From Bathynomus jamesi (taxonomy: Eukaryota; Arthropoda; Malacostraca; Isopoda; Cirolanidae), in NCBI GenBank assembly GCA_023014485.1, contig JAJOZX010001566.1, positions 799,089-863,088 on the forward strand: a stretch of DNA of 64,000 bases, given 5' to 3'. The stretch's first letter is position 1. Each line of letters begins with the position of its first letter. A model generated the notes under the pieces. It was not told the origin of the DNA. It ran no database searches and saw only the letters and a program-made list of their open reading frames with translations. Made by a program: the position numbers and the translations under genes. This document shows, piece by piece, positions 32,216-43,552 of the stretch.

Positions 32216-32216
<1 letters not shown>
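31257..32216. other. No gene seen; (TA)n, C-rich stretch, one tRNA-like unit
   Basis: (TA)n at 31459-31501. A pyrimidine/C-rich tract at about 31587-31685. The remainder is AT-rich without a credible frame apart from the tRNA-like unit listed separately. Confidence 0.5.
31977..32046 (-). repeat. tRNA-like pseudogene or SINE head
   Basis: Minus strand reads an A-box-like TATAGTGTAGTGTGTCCTC and a B box GGGTTCGACGC at near-tRNA spacing. Flanking pairs (TCACCTT near both sides) give only a partial cloverleaf, so a functional tRNA is unlikely. Confidence 0.4.

Positions 32217-32285
<69 letters not shown>
32217..32285. repeat. (CA)n/(TA)n microsatellite
   Basis: Direct sequence; abuts the hairpin that follows. 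Confidence 0.9.
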
Positions 32286-32286
<1 letters not shown>

Positions 32287-32411
32287 ACGTAAAGAACGAC
32301 GCTTGTATAGAAGAACATTCCGCGCAAGGTGAGGAGGGAGAACGAACAAATGAAAAAAATGAGGTAATCTTGCGCGGAATGTTCTTCTATACAAGCGTCG
32401 TTCTTTACGTT
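32286..32411. repeat. Perfect 43-bp-arm hairpin
   Basis: Arms 32286-32328 and 32369-32411 are exact inverse copies (starting AACGTAAAGAACGACGC and ending in CGCGCAAG) around a 40-bp loop. It could be a minimal foldback/MITE; no TIR family recognised. Confidence 0.85.
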
Positions 32412-32465
32412 AATTATACTGCGTGTTCTTTGCAGTTGAAATATATATATATATATATATATATA

Positions 32466-33207
32466 CAGGGTGGGCCGTAAGTTTCCATACATAGGAAAAA
32501 TAAACATTTTTTTATGGACAACCATTTTTATTTATATAATATGCTCTACATGGTTGCCATTGTTTTGAAAACACATTTCAATACGTGTTCCCCACTGTTG
32601 ATGAACACGCATTAGCACAGTTGACGTTATGCTTGTAATGGCGTTGGTGATACGTTCCTTTAGATGATTTATGTCTCGTATCTTTTCCTGATACACCATG
32701 GCCTTCAAGTGCCCCCAAAGATAGAAATCAAGGGGGGTGAGATCTGGGGATCTGGGAGGCCACTCCACAGGACCACGCCGACCAATCCAAGCATCCGGAA
32801 ACTGCTGCTGATCCAAATACCGACGCACGTGAAGACCATAATGAGGTGGAGCTCCATCTTGCTGGAAGTAAACTGGGAAGTTACCTTCCTCGTTTAGCAG
32901 GGATGGGAAAATCTCTTCTTGCAACATGTTAAGATACCTTTCGGCATTAAGATTTCCACTGACAAAAATTGGTCCAATAATTCTGTCACCCCATATCCCG
33001 GCCCACACCATCACTTTACCGGCACCTTGCATCTTCGTCGGACTCAGCCAGTTAGGGTTAGCATTACTCCAATAACGTATGTTTTGCCGATTAACGTAAA
33101 AATTTGCTTCAATTCGTTGCTCTTTCGTCAAACGCATATTCTTAGGGTATCTGAAACATAAAAACAAACGTTTAAATTTTCCTATGTATGGAAACTTACG
33201 GCCCACC

Positions 33208-33210
<3 letters not shown>
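32466..33210 (-). mobile_element. mariner-like deletion derivative with an open 224-codon frame
   Basis: Ends CAGGGTGGGCCGTAAGTTTC and its inverse in (TA)n. The ORF on the minus strand (33206-32532) runs uninterrupted from inside the right TIR to the left. It fuses the start of the HTH domain (NMRLTKEQRIE) directly to NFYVNRQNIRYWS, so most DNA-binding sequence and the first catalytic Asp are gone. The rest is intact: VMVWAGIWGDR, FQQDGAPPHYG (second Asp), SPDLTPLDFYLWGHLK (third Asp), and the terminus NNGNHVEHII. One extra Gln in the spacer gives 42 rather than 41 residues between the last two Asp. Start uncertain. Confidence 0.85.
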
Positions 33211-33248
<38 letters not shown>

Positions 33249-33289
33249 ATAAGCGCTTTATGACCTTACCCATAGAATTACTTTGGTAA

Positions 33290-35070
33290 AGAACTAAGGT
33301 GCTTTTTTGAGCCTTCCTTCTCACGTTGCCGGGCACACCGATTCACTTGGAACTTCTTTGGAAGATGTTCATATCAACACCATTAGTGCTCCTTATTTCT
33401 TATGACAGATAGTTAAACAGTTTAAGAACAGCGCACACTTTCTCAGCTTTCCTCTTTTCCAATGCCATTTTGATGGTTGTAGGGTTAAGTTTGGGATTAG
33501 GAACTTTGTTTTCAATTGCTTTCTATGCGTAAATTATAGTATATTTCTCTCTGTTCTTCTTAACAACGAAGAGTACAGATTTAGTTCGTATCTTTCCAAG
33601 TAATCTTTGAATCTATTGATTTTGGCTGGGAAGTTTCTCTGAATTCCTTCAAAGTGACTACTTTTTATTCTGGGGAAGTGAAAAGTAAGTAATATTCCAG
33701 TTTTGGTATGACCAGCGCGTTTTCAGCAAGGGAATCGTTGTATTACTGTCCCATTTTTTTAAGGTTCTCAGTATCCGTTCAGTTATTCTTTTTGCTTCGT
33801 TTATTGCTATATAGAAGCGGGACCACCAGCTTGACCTCCGTGTGAAGAGAGACCAACGCACGAAACAACATAAGGTTCAAAGGTAAGGTACTGTCTCAAA
33901 TTTCATATCATCGATCTTTGTAATTTCTGACTTTCCTCTTCATTTGGATAATGGTAATTTATGAATTTTAATTCATAATTTTTTTCGTATCATAGGAGTT
34001 GAAATTTTTTAATGTTAAATTTACTACTGTTGTCTGTTGACAATCCATATATTCTATTTGTGTTCTTAAAGAATATATCTCTTGAGTTCTTACTTTGTCT
34101 GTCGACTTTTGCTTCGTCGACAAAAACTGCTCCTGCGCAGTTCTTGGTTACTTCGTTATCTATATAGGTAAGCATGATTATAAATAACAGTGGAGCAAGA
34201 ACTGTTCTTTGTGGTATTGAGATATGTACTTTCGATTCTGATGACGTCCTTGGCCTGTGACAACTTGATGACGATCTGTAAGAAAGTTATGTATATTTAT
34301 TTACTTATTTTTCCTGTTATTAATCTACAGTCATTTTTTGTATTATTATCCCGTGATTACAGTTGTCGAATACGTTAGCAAAGGCTGCCTATATATTACA
34401 TCATAATTGGCATTATTCTAAAGTGTATCGGTAATATTGTTATAATGTTATCTTAGTTGTGATGGGTACGATCTCTCTGATCGGGATCTACTCTGTTTGT
34501 TCTTATTGAATGTGCATCCCAAAAGTCGTAGATTTCTTCTATCTCTTCTTTCAGATAATTTGATGAGATAAGATGTCAGTGACAGTGGTCTATAGTTCTT
34601 TGTTCGAGATCCATCAGCTTCTTTCTATATAGGAACATTATTCGTTCTCTTCGGGATGACCGATATTTCTCCTGCTTTCCGAAATCTTTTCCATATCCAA
34701 TACAGGGACGTAGCTATCTCATCCTTACACGTTTTTAATCAGTGTAGAGTTCCATTTATCAGGACCTGCCTTTTCTAAATTTACGATTCATTGTTTTTCA
34801 CTATCGCATGTTTCGTTGCCCTGTGGTCATCCGTAAAGTTTATTTTTAACTGTTTCAATTGATACTCTTCCGATTGATTACGTAATTTCTTCTTGCAGTT
34901 AACAAGTTTGGTGCTGGAACTCCATCTACGGTATCTCTCGTTGTACTGCGTGTACATGTTGGATAATTTTTATGAGTATGATAGTGTAGGAGATTTCGTA
35001 AAAATTATATCCTGGATTTATGGTTCCTCTGCTATTTGTCGATCTTTTCGTATGTTCTTTGATGGGTGAC
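33290..35070 (-). pseudogene. CR1-like LINE (family A, copy 3), decayed RT
   Basis: Fragments on the minus strand match the 59400-63830 copy in order: AGPDKWNSTL (about 34760), DEIATSLYWIWKRF (about 34715), SVPQRTVLAPLLFIIM (about 34235-34190), DEAKVDRQSKNSRDI where FADD should be (catalytic pair lost), NIKKFQLL, AINEAKRITERILRTLKKWD (about 33800), then a terminal VPSES-like trace near 33340. Heavily frameshifted. A 50-bp insert in the opposite orientation lies at 33818-33868. Confidence 0.7.
33818..33868 (+). repeat. Short fragment matching the 3' flank of LINE-A copy 2, opposite orientation
   Basis: GGGACCACCAGCTTGACCTC, CGTGTGAAGAGAGACC and ACGCACGAAAC match 63775-63823 almost base for base, but on the plus strand while the host LINE fragment is on minus. 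Confidence 0.7.
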
Positions 35071-35343
35071 GGTAAAATTTTTATTACCATACTCGCAACT
35101 TTCCCGTCATTCTAAATCCGGTCTGTTGTACCTTTTTAAAAAATGAGAGTATAAATGAACGTAAATTTACTCTGAGTATAGAGTATCTAAAGAGCAGTTT
35201 TGTTAGATTGAAGGTATGCTCGCAGATTACTCCGATGTCCGTTTCTGTATGTACAGTGTCCTTCAGCAAAGTCTCTGTATACTATCTCATTTGTACACTT
35301 CGTCGTGGTTTGCTTTCTTTACTTGTTTCACTGGTATTATTTT

Positions 35344-35450
<107 letters not shown>

Positions 35451-35468
35451 GAGCGAAAAATAGATATA

Positions 35469-35540
35469 CAGGATGATCCAAAAATGTGTTCCCCCAAAAA
35501 AGTACTGCATATCTGGGAACATATTTTTTGGATCACCCTG
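35469..35540. mobile_element. 72-bp mariner-type mini-MITE
   Basis: TIRs CAGGATGATCCAAAAATGTG and (right, reverse complement) CAGGGTGATCCAAAAAATAT, flanked by TA, with almost no interior. Too short to code. Confidence 0.75.
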
Positions 35541-36372
35541 TATAATTTCTTTGTTGTATTTAGATGTAATCTGTTCCGATATTATCGACATTATCAATAA
35601 ATTACAACCAGCGTTTGTCCTTAATAAAGATCTTGGAACGAGCAAATAATCGACGTTCAGTCGCTTCAAAGAAGAAAAAGCGTCGCTGAATCATTTATTT
35701 CTCGAAGTAAAGAATTTCCACGAGCGGGAAAATATTTCTCACCCGAAATGTCTGCGATGAGACAAACCAACTAAAATCCAATAATAAACACTCCCGAAGT
35801 CGAAAGTTTCCGTCTCAATGACCCTCCATGCGTGGTTGAGAACGTCAAACATAATTACCAAAGAACTAAACCAGTAATTACTCATCGGATTCGAGGTCTA
35901 GAAATAAAATTGTTTAGTAAAAGAAGAAAAGCTTTCCATTGGTGAATTATGAGGATAAGCTTGGCATTTGTCCAGACGAAACATTTATTTTGAGGTCATT
36001 CCCATCACAAAGTGGAGAGGGTTTAGTCGAGAGAGAAGTCTTATTTATTATAGAGACGAACACACACACACACACACACACACACCTCTATTTATTCTCT
36101 TTTATATACTGTATATTCTCATTGTTCATTGTTTAAGAAATGTGTTAATAAATTAAGCGTGATTCGATCAAACAAAAATTTTTATTCAGAAAAAGAATAC
36201 AACTTACGTAAAGTTTTAAAATATTTTCTCTAGAATTTAGATATTTGATATGGTATCAATATATTCACAGTATTGTAATCTGAATATGCCATTGCAAGCA
36301 TGGGAGCTTTTTAAGCAAAATTAGTGAGATTCAGTTTATTTACTGCATGAGAGAAGTGAAAATAGTAATAAC

Positions 36373-36414
<42 letters not shown>

Positions 36415-36529
36415 TAATAAGGAAGTGCTGGAACTCCCGTTTCTCCTGTCACTGTCCTCCTTAGCAGGATAAATTGTAAAAATTAGCATATTTCAGCTAG
36501 TTAATTATAAAATATGCACTTAATTACGA
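35541..36529. other. No gene seen; (CA)n, (AAT)n and a LINE-B 5' fragment
   Basis: (CA)n at 36060-36084; (AAT)n at about 36370-36417; 36424-36467 (GTGCTGGAACTCCCGTTTC, CTGTCACTGTCCTCC) matches the 5' UTR of the jockey-like LINE. No credible frame. Confidence 0.5.
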
Positions 36530-37190
36530 TGTTAATAGTGATCAGTAGTGATCTTATACATCAGTAAGAGCAAATTAAGTACTTCTTTAGTGATTTGCGA
36601 AGTACATTTAGTGATGAAGCTTGTCTGACAGTTGTGGGAACTGCATTCCATACATCCTTTGAAAGAAAGTGCATTTCCTGCAATTCTCATTATATACTGT
36701 ACTGTAGTTTGGTTTGTGTATGAAACCTCTAGGCCCCTAGGGAGTCTAGTGTTAGAATGATGATGTATTTGATGGGGAGTAGTTGCTCTTTGAATGGGTG
36801 ATGTGTGTTTATTTTTATTGATAACCGTACATAATGACAGTAACATTGAGTTTGTAAAAGTCATTTAGTTTTAAAATATTTAACTCTTTAAACATTTAGG
36901 AAGTGTGACATTGTCTGTTATCATTATTTGAGAGGGTTCGCAGACATTTAATATGAACGACTTCCAAACGATGTTTTATATATTTCTTGTAGCTACCCCA
37001 TGCGGATGTGGACGGATGAAGGAATAATACAGGTTAAGGAATGTGTTTCGAGGAAGTTTCTCTTTTAGTTTAAATAATTTGAACAGAAATTTTGATATTT
37101 TGGACCTGATATCTTGTACGTGACTTCTGAAACGTAGTTTTTCGTTTAAATTAACGCCAAACACTTTATGAATTAATTATAAATCTGCAA
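36530..37190 (-). pseudogene. Non-LTR RT C-terminal fragment (LINE family C)
   Basis: Minus-strand frame KVFGVNLNEKLRFRSHVQDI, SKISKFLFKLFKLKEKLP and LNLYYSFIRPH is the conserved post-palm region of many LINE RTs. Downstream, HSNTRLPRGLEV and a WN-x-x-P-like trace in shifting frames fit the C-terminal tail. Distinct from families A and B; clade not assigned. Confidence 0.65.
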
Positions 37191-38573
37191 AACAGCAAAA
37201 AAATTATAATTTTTTGTTTTTTACTTATTATTATTATTACATATATAAGATTAGCGATAGGTTGACCTAGCACACGGATTATGTTGATGGAAATTTTATT
37301 TGTAGATGCTGTCGAAATTTGTCGAAATCAGACTGAGTACGACTCGACACTCCTTGTCCTTCCTGGAACTTACGGGCATATATATTATTATACCGTCTTG
37401 TACATAACAGGAATAAATTAATTTTTCTTTTTTGAATTTTAATAATTTGTCAAATATTTATTTTCCGTATTTACGGAGTGATTAATTAATAAATATATTT
37501 GGTTTGATTTTTATCACCACTTCTTATTTCAGAATTCCAAAGTCGGTCACTCAATTTGGATTTTAGAATTTTCATTTCAGTGTCATTATTATTATTTTTA
37601 CGAACTCAATGTACCTCCGTAATAATATTTTGAGGAATGTTTTTATAGAGTTTTTCTCTAATGGCATCTCTCCAGGTCTCTCGATGAAGTATAGGTCTTT
37701 ATGCGGTTCCTGTTTAAGGTCGCTGTTTAGTTTTTATTTTATTTCGCCTGATTCTGGAATCCAAATTCTAGAGTAAATATACTCTCTCATTAAGCGCGCT
37801 TATGAGCTGTTTAATTCGTTGGTTTCTTCTTCTAATTTATTTCTCCTGCCATCCTTTTCTGCCATACAGTTTAGGATGGAAGATAGGTATGATTCCATAT
37901 ATAAAGCCTGGCATCCCCGCATTTTGGTTGCATTAAATTCCCCAATTTGTTGACGAATTGACGTTCTTCCTCGTTGACGTTCTTCCTCTTCGGATGCGGA
38001 GGAAGCAACGCTGAAGTGGAGGGGGGAAGCTCTCTCCAGCACATCCGAGGGAAGGCGAGATGCTTGGGCTGAGGTAGAAGGGGTTTGTTGTTGTTGTTTT
38101 TGTTTCTTCTATGTGCCACTTTTGTACAATTTCTTCGCTTCAATTTTGATAATTGTTGACTGTTCTTGTTTTTAGGAAGGAAGCCTTAATGAGAGAATTT
38201 TACTTTATTTTTAAATAACCTTGTTTTAGACTACATTTTATTTACATATAAGAAGATAATTTAATTAGGAGACGATTTTTGTAAAGATAGTTGGGTATGT
38301 GTCAGAGCATTTTTTAACCTAGTGAGTGGGCGACATGAATGCCATCCAGTGAAGAAAATTTGTCGCCCAGTAAATGAAATTTTAGGGTACTGGGCGACAA
38401 GGAATTTTCAAAATTTGTAAAATAGAATTGTCTTGGGACCATTGACTTGGAAGCCATATAATACATATAATACATGCACATATGTCACAATTAGAACTGT
38501 TTATCCTAAATGTAAATATGAAATTTACATTGAATATTTATATATAGATAATGCTAGTGTTATTTCAGACCAC
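37191..38573. other. No gene recognised; one unassigned minus frame at about 37800-38143
   Basis: The overlapping minus ORFs at 37800-38042 and 37871-38143 are Lys/Glu/Asn-rich and match nothing I recognise. TCGCCCAGTA words repeat at 38364, 38386 (inverse) and 39086. The rest is AT-rich. Confidence 0.35.
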
Positions 38574-39053
38574 ACGAGGTGTGTGCTGGGACCGGTTCGG
38601 TCCGGTTCGCCCAAACCGGTTGTTAAATTTTGATTGGATCACCGAACTGTTTGTTTGTTTTTAACAAATATTTAACAGTCAGTAGAAATTTATTTATATC
38701 TAATTTTTTTTACATTTTTTTTCAGGATTTTATAGAAAAATATAGGTAGTATCGCAAGCAGTGGTCGTTTCAATATTTATTTATTTTTTGATGAAAAATT
38801 AGTTTATTTTTTGATAATTATGTCATTAGTGATTATAAAGAATACGTTAAATAATTTCTGCCAAAATGTTACAAAATGCTGTTTGGAAAAGCTAAAATGC
38901 GTTGACTTCCGGCGCTCCGCCCCGGACTCCGCTGGGGGAGCTACCGCTCACCCCAGACCCCCTAACTTAATGATTCGCGTCACTGGCGCTCGCCGATTTA
39001 CACCCCTATCTGTATCAGAACCGGTTGTTAAGAAATTGGCAGCACACCCCTGC
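38574..39053. mobile_element. hAT-like non-autonomous element with AACCGGTT words
   Basis: Left end GAGGTGTGTGCTGGGACCGG, right end (reverse complement) CAGGGGTGTGCTGCC. The subterminal regions carry AACCGGTT and ACCGGTTCGGTCCGGTT, repeated at 38588-38625 and 39019-39028. A GC-rich core lies at about 38905-38960. TSD not resolved. No ORF believed. Confidence 0.55.
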
Positions 39054-39319
39054 TTTAATCCCCCTCCCCACTTCCCGATCTGCCTTTGTCGCCCAGTGGG
39101 AAAAGCTTAAAAATGCTCTGGTATGTGTACTCGCATTTTTACGTTCATACGTTTTAGACGTGGCACCCAAGGTTTTCCGTCATGTAATGGCACCGCTTGC
39201 CAAAAACCACCAGAAAATTGTATAGATTCGAATGTGTTGATTAATTAGTGTAAAGGTATTTTCCGATTCAAGATGAGATACTAACTTTTTGACAGGATGT
39301 GGAGGGGATTTGGAGGAAG

Positions 39320-39680
39320 TTGTAGACACCTTTGGAGTAGATTACAAAACCAATCGACCAGGGAAGTATTCCAGGGGGGTGAGAAGTAAGTTAAGCAAGA
39401 GACAGAAAGTGCTGGAACTTCCGTTTCTCCTGTCACTGTCCTCCTTAGCTGATCTTTTTCCGTGTCTCATCTAGCCTGTGAGCAGTTCAGCATGCTCTGA
39501 AACTCACACTTCTCTCATTATTCCTCACTACACATACATGTATTTTACACACTACACGACCTTCTCAAAATTAAAAACACGAACAAAAGGACTTTGAGTT
39601 TGTCTCTCTTCTTCCTCTATTTTGGGTTGGTGGTTTTGCAGGTATTCGTCCTTAACCCCTCTTTCCCGAATAAAACAAAA
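39320..39680 (+). mobile_element. Short deletion derivative of the jockey-like LINE (5' UTR joined to 3' UTR)
   Basis: Left half (CGACCAGGGAAGTATTCC, AAAGTGCTGGAACTTCCG, CCTTAGCTGATCTTTTTCCG) equals the LINE-B 5' UTR. Right half (GTCTCTCTTCTTCCTCTATT, TTTTGCAGGTATTCGTCCTT) equals its 3' UTR. Nothing of the coding region lies between. SINE-sized at about 360 bp. Confidence 0.7.
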
Positions 39681-40775
39681 TATTCAAAGGGTATTTACAC
39701 GTTTAATAAGAGAAAATAACTTCTAACAGCAGTTTATCACTATGGAAGATAGATGTTAATTATTATTGAGTTCGATGTCTCACTGCAAAGTAACTTTTTT
39801 TTAAACTTCAACATTACGTATTCAAAGATCTGAATTTTCTTTGTACTGCAATTTTCAAAAATAACAACAATATCTTTTGAATCATTTACCGATTTATTTA
39901 TCGTTAACAGTCATCAACAATCACCAACTTCGGCCATCTTCAACTTTCCACCGCTGCAGAGGCGATACAGTTTTTACTGCGATGCCGGAGTTTGAGGTTT
40001 GAACGTGTGTGAACTTCGTTGCAAACATTTGACAACTTTTAGGACGAACCAATTAATTCAAAGTTAGTTTTTTGTTACAGAATATACGAAAAAAATCTTA
40101 AAAGTATTAACTCAAATAAAAATATGAAATATAACTAATAATATTTAACAATACTAAATTTCAAAGTGAAAATTAAATGCTAAAGAGTTTAGGAAAACTT
40201 TCACATCGTGCACTTAACGGTAGTACCGTACGATCACTGCAACAGATGTTTACTAAATTATTCGGTGTTTGATTAGATCTTTTTTATATATAATATTGTG
40301 TGCTAATTTGCATTACTCCTTAAACCCTACTTGGAGTACTGGTGTACCCCAGTACCCCCGGGTATTGCTAGCATAATTTTTATAATGGGTAGGGATTAAG
40401 AGTTAAACTTTTGTTGCTCAAACTCTCAGAAAAGACTTTCCGAATCATGTATGAATAAAGGTTGAATTCTGTTTGTGCGAAATTGAAGATAAGACACGGA
40501 AATTAGGAAAGACCTAACTGTTCACTGGATTAGGATAACTCAAAGCATTGTTATTTCCATTGGTGATGAGCCACGAACGAAGCTTCGTCAAGTACGTTGA
40601 TCCTCTATTTACTTGACAATTATGCAACGAGCTGCTCGTACCCTGAATAAGTGTATGGGCGGAGCGGTGCTTTGTATGTAGCTGTCAAAGCTCTTTTCTA
40701 ACTCACACTTAAGCTATTGACGGATGCATTGAGTATATATAGTTAGTTAGTAATTAGTTAGTTATTCATTAGGTG
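39681..40775. other. No gene seen
   Basis: AT-rich. 40560-40740 shares an old repeat with about 9060-9210 (ACGAGCTGCTCGTACCCTGA and a TTAAGCTATTGA-like end). Confidence 0.5.
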
Positions 40776-40778
40776 GCA

Positions 40779-40940
40779 GCTCCGGTAGCTCAGTGGGTAA
40801 CACTATTTCCCTATAAACGAAGTGAAGACATTGAGTTCGTGGGTTTGACTCCCATGGTAATAATAATCCACTGGAATGGGCTGCATTCCCCTGGCCTTAG
40901 CGTTGCGTGAGTTTCTGACCTTCCTGACTGATTATTTTTT
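40779..40940 (+). repeat. tRNA-derived SINE, single unit
   Basis: tRNA-like head 40779-40857: A box TAGCTCAGTGGGTAACAC, B box GGGTTTGACTCCC (consensus GGTTCGANTCC with a change). A non-tRNA tail to about 40940 follows. Different from the dimeric SINE of this window. A tRNA pseudogene is the alternative. Confidence 0.55.
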
Positions 40941-41759
40941 TGTCATCGGGCGAATTACAGTTTAAAGCTCCAAAATAATTAGGGTCTTCTTTTAATCTTG
41001 AACATAAGAAGCTCTCATCAAAATTTTACATTTTCATATTATTAAGAAATTACTTTTAATCTTTATCAAAAGTTTTCAAATAACTTTTATTAAATGTCAT
41101 TAAAATTATTCACTACTTTTATGAAAGTTTATTAAACTTGCAATTTTATATAATTTTTCGTTAGTTTTGAAGATTAGAATGCAAATTATATGGAAAAGGA
41201 AATTTCTCCAAACTTATTTGAGTTATTTACTTAAATTTAATAAAAGTACGTCCTAAAATTACTTATCATTTTATTTTAAAAATAAATAATTTGTTCTGAG
41301 AGATTTCCGAAAGATTATTATTTTTGGATGTTAAAAAAAAATTACTTTTATGGCATTTATTTCCTGCCAATAAAGTTTATCATTATCATTAATTTCATTC
41401 TAACTACTTTTTTCACTGTGAGAAAAATTATATCTGTCCTCATAAAGAACCATTTTTAATGGCATGAAATTTTATATGGTACAATTATTATTATTATTAT
41501 TAGTAGTAGTAGTAGTAGTAGTAGTAGTATAGTAAGCAGTAGTAGTAGTAATGCAGTTTTCTATAACTAAACGGCAAAAGAAGTGAGAAGTTAAGAACAC
41601 ACGAAAATCGAAATTGGCATCTCGTTCAAATCAAACAAAACTTTCCTTAAGTTTTTTTACAAAACCAATAAACTGAGCCAGAGAAGAAGCAGGACGTCTG
41701 ATAGGTTTCTAAATGACCAGAAACAGCTGAAATGCCTCTAAAGTAGAAAATACAACGCA
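40941..41759. other. No gene seen; (ATT)n/(AGT)n microsatellite
   Basis: (TTA)n changes to (GTA)n at about 41485-41535. The rest is AT-rich. Confidence 0.55.
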
Positions 41760-41893
41760 TAAACAGGCATTCTAGTATCCATCACCACTTGAAAGAGCGC
41801 CATATGCAGATTTATATCAAGAGCGTATAATTCTGACTTCAAAATAATTTTTTTTCATTCACTTACAAATGTAATTTTCGCTGGATGATGCTG
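41760..41893 (+). repeat. Direct repeat, copy 1 of 2
   Basis: CAGGCATTCTAGTATCCATC to TTCGCTGGATGATGCTGG; about 95% identical to 44542-44673 in the same orientation. No ORF. Confidence 0.85.
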
Positions 41894-41992
41894 GTAATAT
41901 AATTATAATAAATGAATCAGAGCAATGGGCCACATTAGTTGGCCTGAGCGCTATGATCTCCATACTCATTATTTATATATATATAGATATAT

Positions 41993-42043
<51 letters not shown>

Positions 42044-42046
<3 letters not shown>

Positions 42047-42421
42047 GTGTGCGATTCGGATATTTTTATTTCGATTCGATTTTCGATTCGATTCGGTCAC
42101 TTGTTTTCGATTCTCGATTCGATTCGATTCGACTGCGACTGTGCACTACACTCACCTATACTTTACAATTTACATGCACCAGCACCAACACAACAACATA
42201 CATGCACCAGCAACAACATACTGAAAAGCGTAATAAACAACTGAACCCAAAGAACCGGTCCAAACTTGTCACACCGCAAGGCGCTCGCACGTGATTCTGT
42301 GACAGCAAAATCAAAAGCTGACCATGCGCATTGAGCGAACTCAGATCTTTATAAAAGCATAATCTCTCAAATATCCAACTATTTTCTAACGTTATTGTAT
42401 TATATATAATAATATATATAT

Positions 42422-42492
<71 letters not shown>

Positions 42493-42668
42493 AGTTGTTA
42501 TTCCACGGTTTCGACATTCCATGGTTTTGGGGTAGTGCCAGTTTATCGTCTCGACAGGTTACAGTTAACGAATCGAAGAATCGAAATTTTTTAGCTCGAA
42601 GTCGGGTCGGGTTTCGATTCTTTACTGAATCGACCCGATTCGACATTTTCGATTAATTGCACAGGCCT
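42044..42668. mobile_element. hAT-like non-autonomous element with CGATTCGATT words
   Basis: Left end AGGGTGTGCGATTCGG, right end (reverse complement) TTAGGCCTGTGCAATT. Dense CGATTCGATT iterations (42062-42135) and the inverse orientation near the right end (about 42571-42655). Internal (TA)n at about 42400-42475. TSD obscured by TA-rich flanks. Confidence 0.6.
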
Positions 42669-42696
42669 AACATATATACATACATATAAATATATA

Positions 42697-43462
42697 CAGG
42701 GTGTCCCATAAGTCCGGCATCATAGGAAAAATAATAAAAAAAGGCAAAACAATAGCTTTTATTTAGAGAACGTGCTCAATATGTCCACCATTGTTTTCAA
42801 TACACAAATTCAGACGTGATACCCAGTTAGCAAGCACACGGTGAATGATGTCAGGAGTAATGGTGTTACATGCCCCAATAATGCGCTGCCGCAAATGTTC
42901 AACACTCCTAATTTTCTCTGCGTATACCAGCGCTTTCAAGTGGCCCCAGAGATAAAAATCTAGTGGCGTGAAATCCGGGCTTCTAGCTGGCCATTCCACA
43001 GGCCCTCGACGTCCTATCCAATGACCAGGGAATTGTTGGTACAGGTATTCCCTTACTTGGGTGCTATAATGCGCAGGAGTGCCGTCTTGCTGGAACCATG
43101 TTGGGAAATTTCCTTCTTCGTTCAAGACACTTGGAAATGCTTCTTCCTTGAGCATACGTAGGTAGGTGTCTCCAGTGACATGTTCATCGAAAAAGAGGGG
43201 CCTATGATGCGATCCTTCCAAATGCCACACCATACCATCAGCCGAGATGCACCTTGTTCCTTTGAAGAGGTATACCAGTGAGGGTTGTTTTGAGACCAGT
43301 AGCGGTGTTCTGTCGATTTACCTCACCATTTCCATAAAAAACAGCCTCGTCACTGAACAGAATGGTGGACGGGAAATTGGCATCCCGAGCATATGAATTA
43401 TGGTTTGTAGAAATAGAAAAATATGAATTTCTCCTATGATGCCGGACTTATGGGACACCCTG
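42697..43462 (-). mobile_element. mariner-like (DD41D-type) deletion derivative, sister of 3479-4162
   Basis: Identical TIRs CAGGGTGTCCCATAAGTCCGG in TA context. The minus strand keeps FSDEAVF (first Asp, about 43355), VMVWHLEGS, FQQDGTPAHYS (second Asp) and SPDFTPLDFYLWGHLK (third Asp), with 41 residues between the last two. The ORF 43233-42763 is 156 codons; a one-base frameshift near 43200 separates it from the upstream part. The HTH domain is missing. Confidence 0.85.
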
Positions 43463-43476
43463 TATATATATACATA

Positions 43477-43552
<76 letters not shown>

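Noticed and set aside
37800..38143. Overlapping minus ORFs as a MADF/BESS-type host gene
   Set aside because: Residue composition alone suggested it; no conserved motif could be aligned by eye.
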